Of a stretch of 23,050 bases of DNA, positions 22,663-23,050 are shown in pieces. The stretch spans positions 1 to 23,050 of the forward strand of contig JAFADM010000053.1 in the NCBI GenBank assembly GCA_023424865.1, in the 5' to 3' direction. Under the pieces are notes generated by a model. It ran no database searches. It was not told the DNA's origin and saw nothing but the letters and a program-made list of their open reading frames with translations. The stretch is from Bacillota bacterium (GTDB lineage Bacteria; Bacillota_A; Clostridia; DSM-8532). The position numbers were made by a program, and so were the translations under genes. Each line of letters starts with the position of its first letter. Within the stretch, counting starts at the first letter, position 1.

Positions 22663-22727
22663 TAACATGGCCCTTTGAGCGATTGCTAACATGGCCCTTT
22701 TGAGCGATTGCTAACATGGCCCTTTAC
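22657..22727. repeat. Three tandem 24-25-base repeats at the 3' end of the kinase gene
   Basis: Copies at 22657-22680, 22681-22705 and 22706-22727 (last partial), consensus starting GATTGCTAACATGGCCCTTT and ending GAGC. The first copy contains the kinase stop codon. The pattern resembles the repeated transposase-binding sites at the ends of IS21-like elements, but no transposase is in the window. Confidence 0.85.
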
Positions 22728-23050
22728 GTATGGAATTTCTCTGCCTTCGAGATGATAAACCCCTTGAAATAGCAAAATAGAATAGCCCTTGCTTTAAAAG
22801 AAACTGATATTTACTATATCCAGTTTCTTATTTTTCCTTGCCACATTTACCCACAAGTCATATAATAAAGCTTAGGGGAAAACTGAATAAAGTCGCCGTG
22901 TCCCGGAAGTGTCGGAAGCACTTCCGGGCGCATGACAGGTGTGCTAGCACCTCGCACGTCAGCATTACGCTGCCACAGCGACATGCTTATTTTAAAGCAT
23001 TTTTCTCGCTTTTGCAACGACGAAGCTCGCGTAGGGGTTATTTCACCTAT
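22728..23050. other. Gene-free right end with several inverted repeats
   Basis: No supported gene. After the terminator at 22798 there is a CCCGGAAGTG/CACTTCCGGG hairpin (22903-22929), an AGGTG-TGCTAG-CACCT dyad (about 22939-22954), and ATGCTT/AAGCAT followed by five T (22983-23004). The last bases, GGTTATTTCA, match the end of the 110-base repeat at 381-391. The region may be a divergent relative of that repeat family. Confidence 0.5.
22798..22837. terminator. Terminator of the two-component genes
   Basis: AAGAAACTG (22798-22806) pairs with CAGTTTCTT (22821-22829), with ATAT/ATAT inside the loop region. ATTTTT follows on the plus strand and TTTT on the minus strand. Confidence 0.75.

Noticed and set aside
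22657..22727. Three-copy array as a CRISPR
   Set aside because: The copies are directly adjacent with no spacers, and no cas genes are present. The arrays at 2781 and 3282 fail the same test.
1..23050. Transposase, phage, toxin-antitoxin or defence genes, tRNA or rRNA
   Set aside because: None was found by reading the frames; the content is metabolic and regulatory, with only short repeats suggesting past mobile elements.

Overview
The window reads as a chromosomal segment of a Gram-positive anaerobe of the Bacillota, most likely class Clostridia. The support is a set of genes typical of that group: ireB, an mtaB-type tRNA methylthiotransferase, an HPr-like protein lacking the active-site histidine, a short Bacillus-length methylglyoxal synthase, LplB/YtcP-type sugar permeases and a YesM/YesN two-component pair. 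Strong AGGAGG ribosome sites, sigma-A promoters with 17-base spacers and T-tailed terminators agree. I cannot name a species.

Left part (1-3770), housekeeping and intergenic repeats: the first 21 codons of an SGNH/GDSL hydrolase leave the left edge on the minus strand. A 110-base structured tandem repeat follows, then ireB and mtaB on the minus strand, then the HPr-like gene on the plus strand. Next is a 355-base gene-free stretch with two bidirectional terminators flanking five 12-base tandem repeats. Last come a 54-codon minus-strand gene and mgsA.

Central part (3997-15202), first glycan locus: a cytoplasmic GH94-type glycoside phosphorylase and a LacI-family regulator lie on the minus strand. 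They are divergent from a plus-strand operon of a lipoprotein solute-binding protein, two ABC permeases and a 1196-residue secreted multi-domain enzyme resembling clan GH-A glycosidases. The likely logic is extracellular cleavage of a polysaccharide, oligosaccharide import, and phosphorolysis to a sugar 1-phosphate inside the cell. The glycan is not identifiable from the sequence.

Right part (15540-22662), second uptake locus: two more permeases and a second lipoprotein binding protein, followed by a YesN-type response regulator and a YesM-type histidine kinase that overlap by ATGA. Neither transporter has an ATPase gene here, so both probably use a shared MsmX-type ATPase encoded elsewhere.

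Right end (22663-23050): no gene seen. It holds three 24-25-base tandem repeats that begin inside the kinase stop region, a terminator and several inverted repeats. Short tandem repeats at the 3' ends of both the kinase gene and mgsA look like solo ends of insertion elements, which is an inference.
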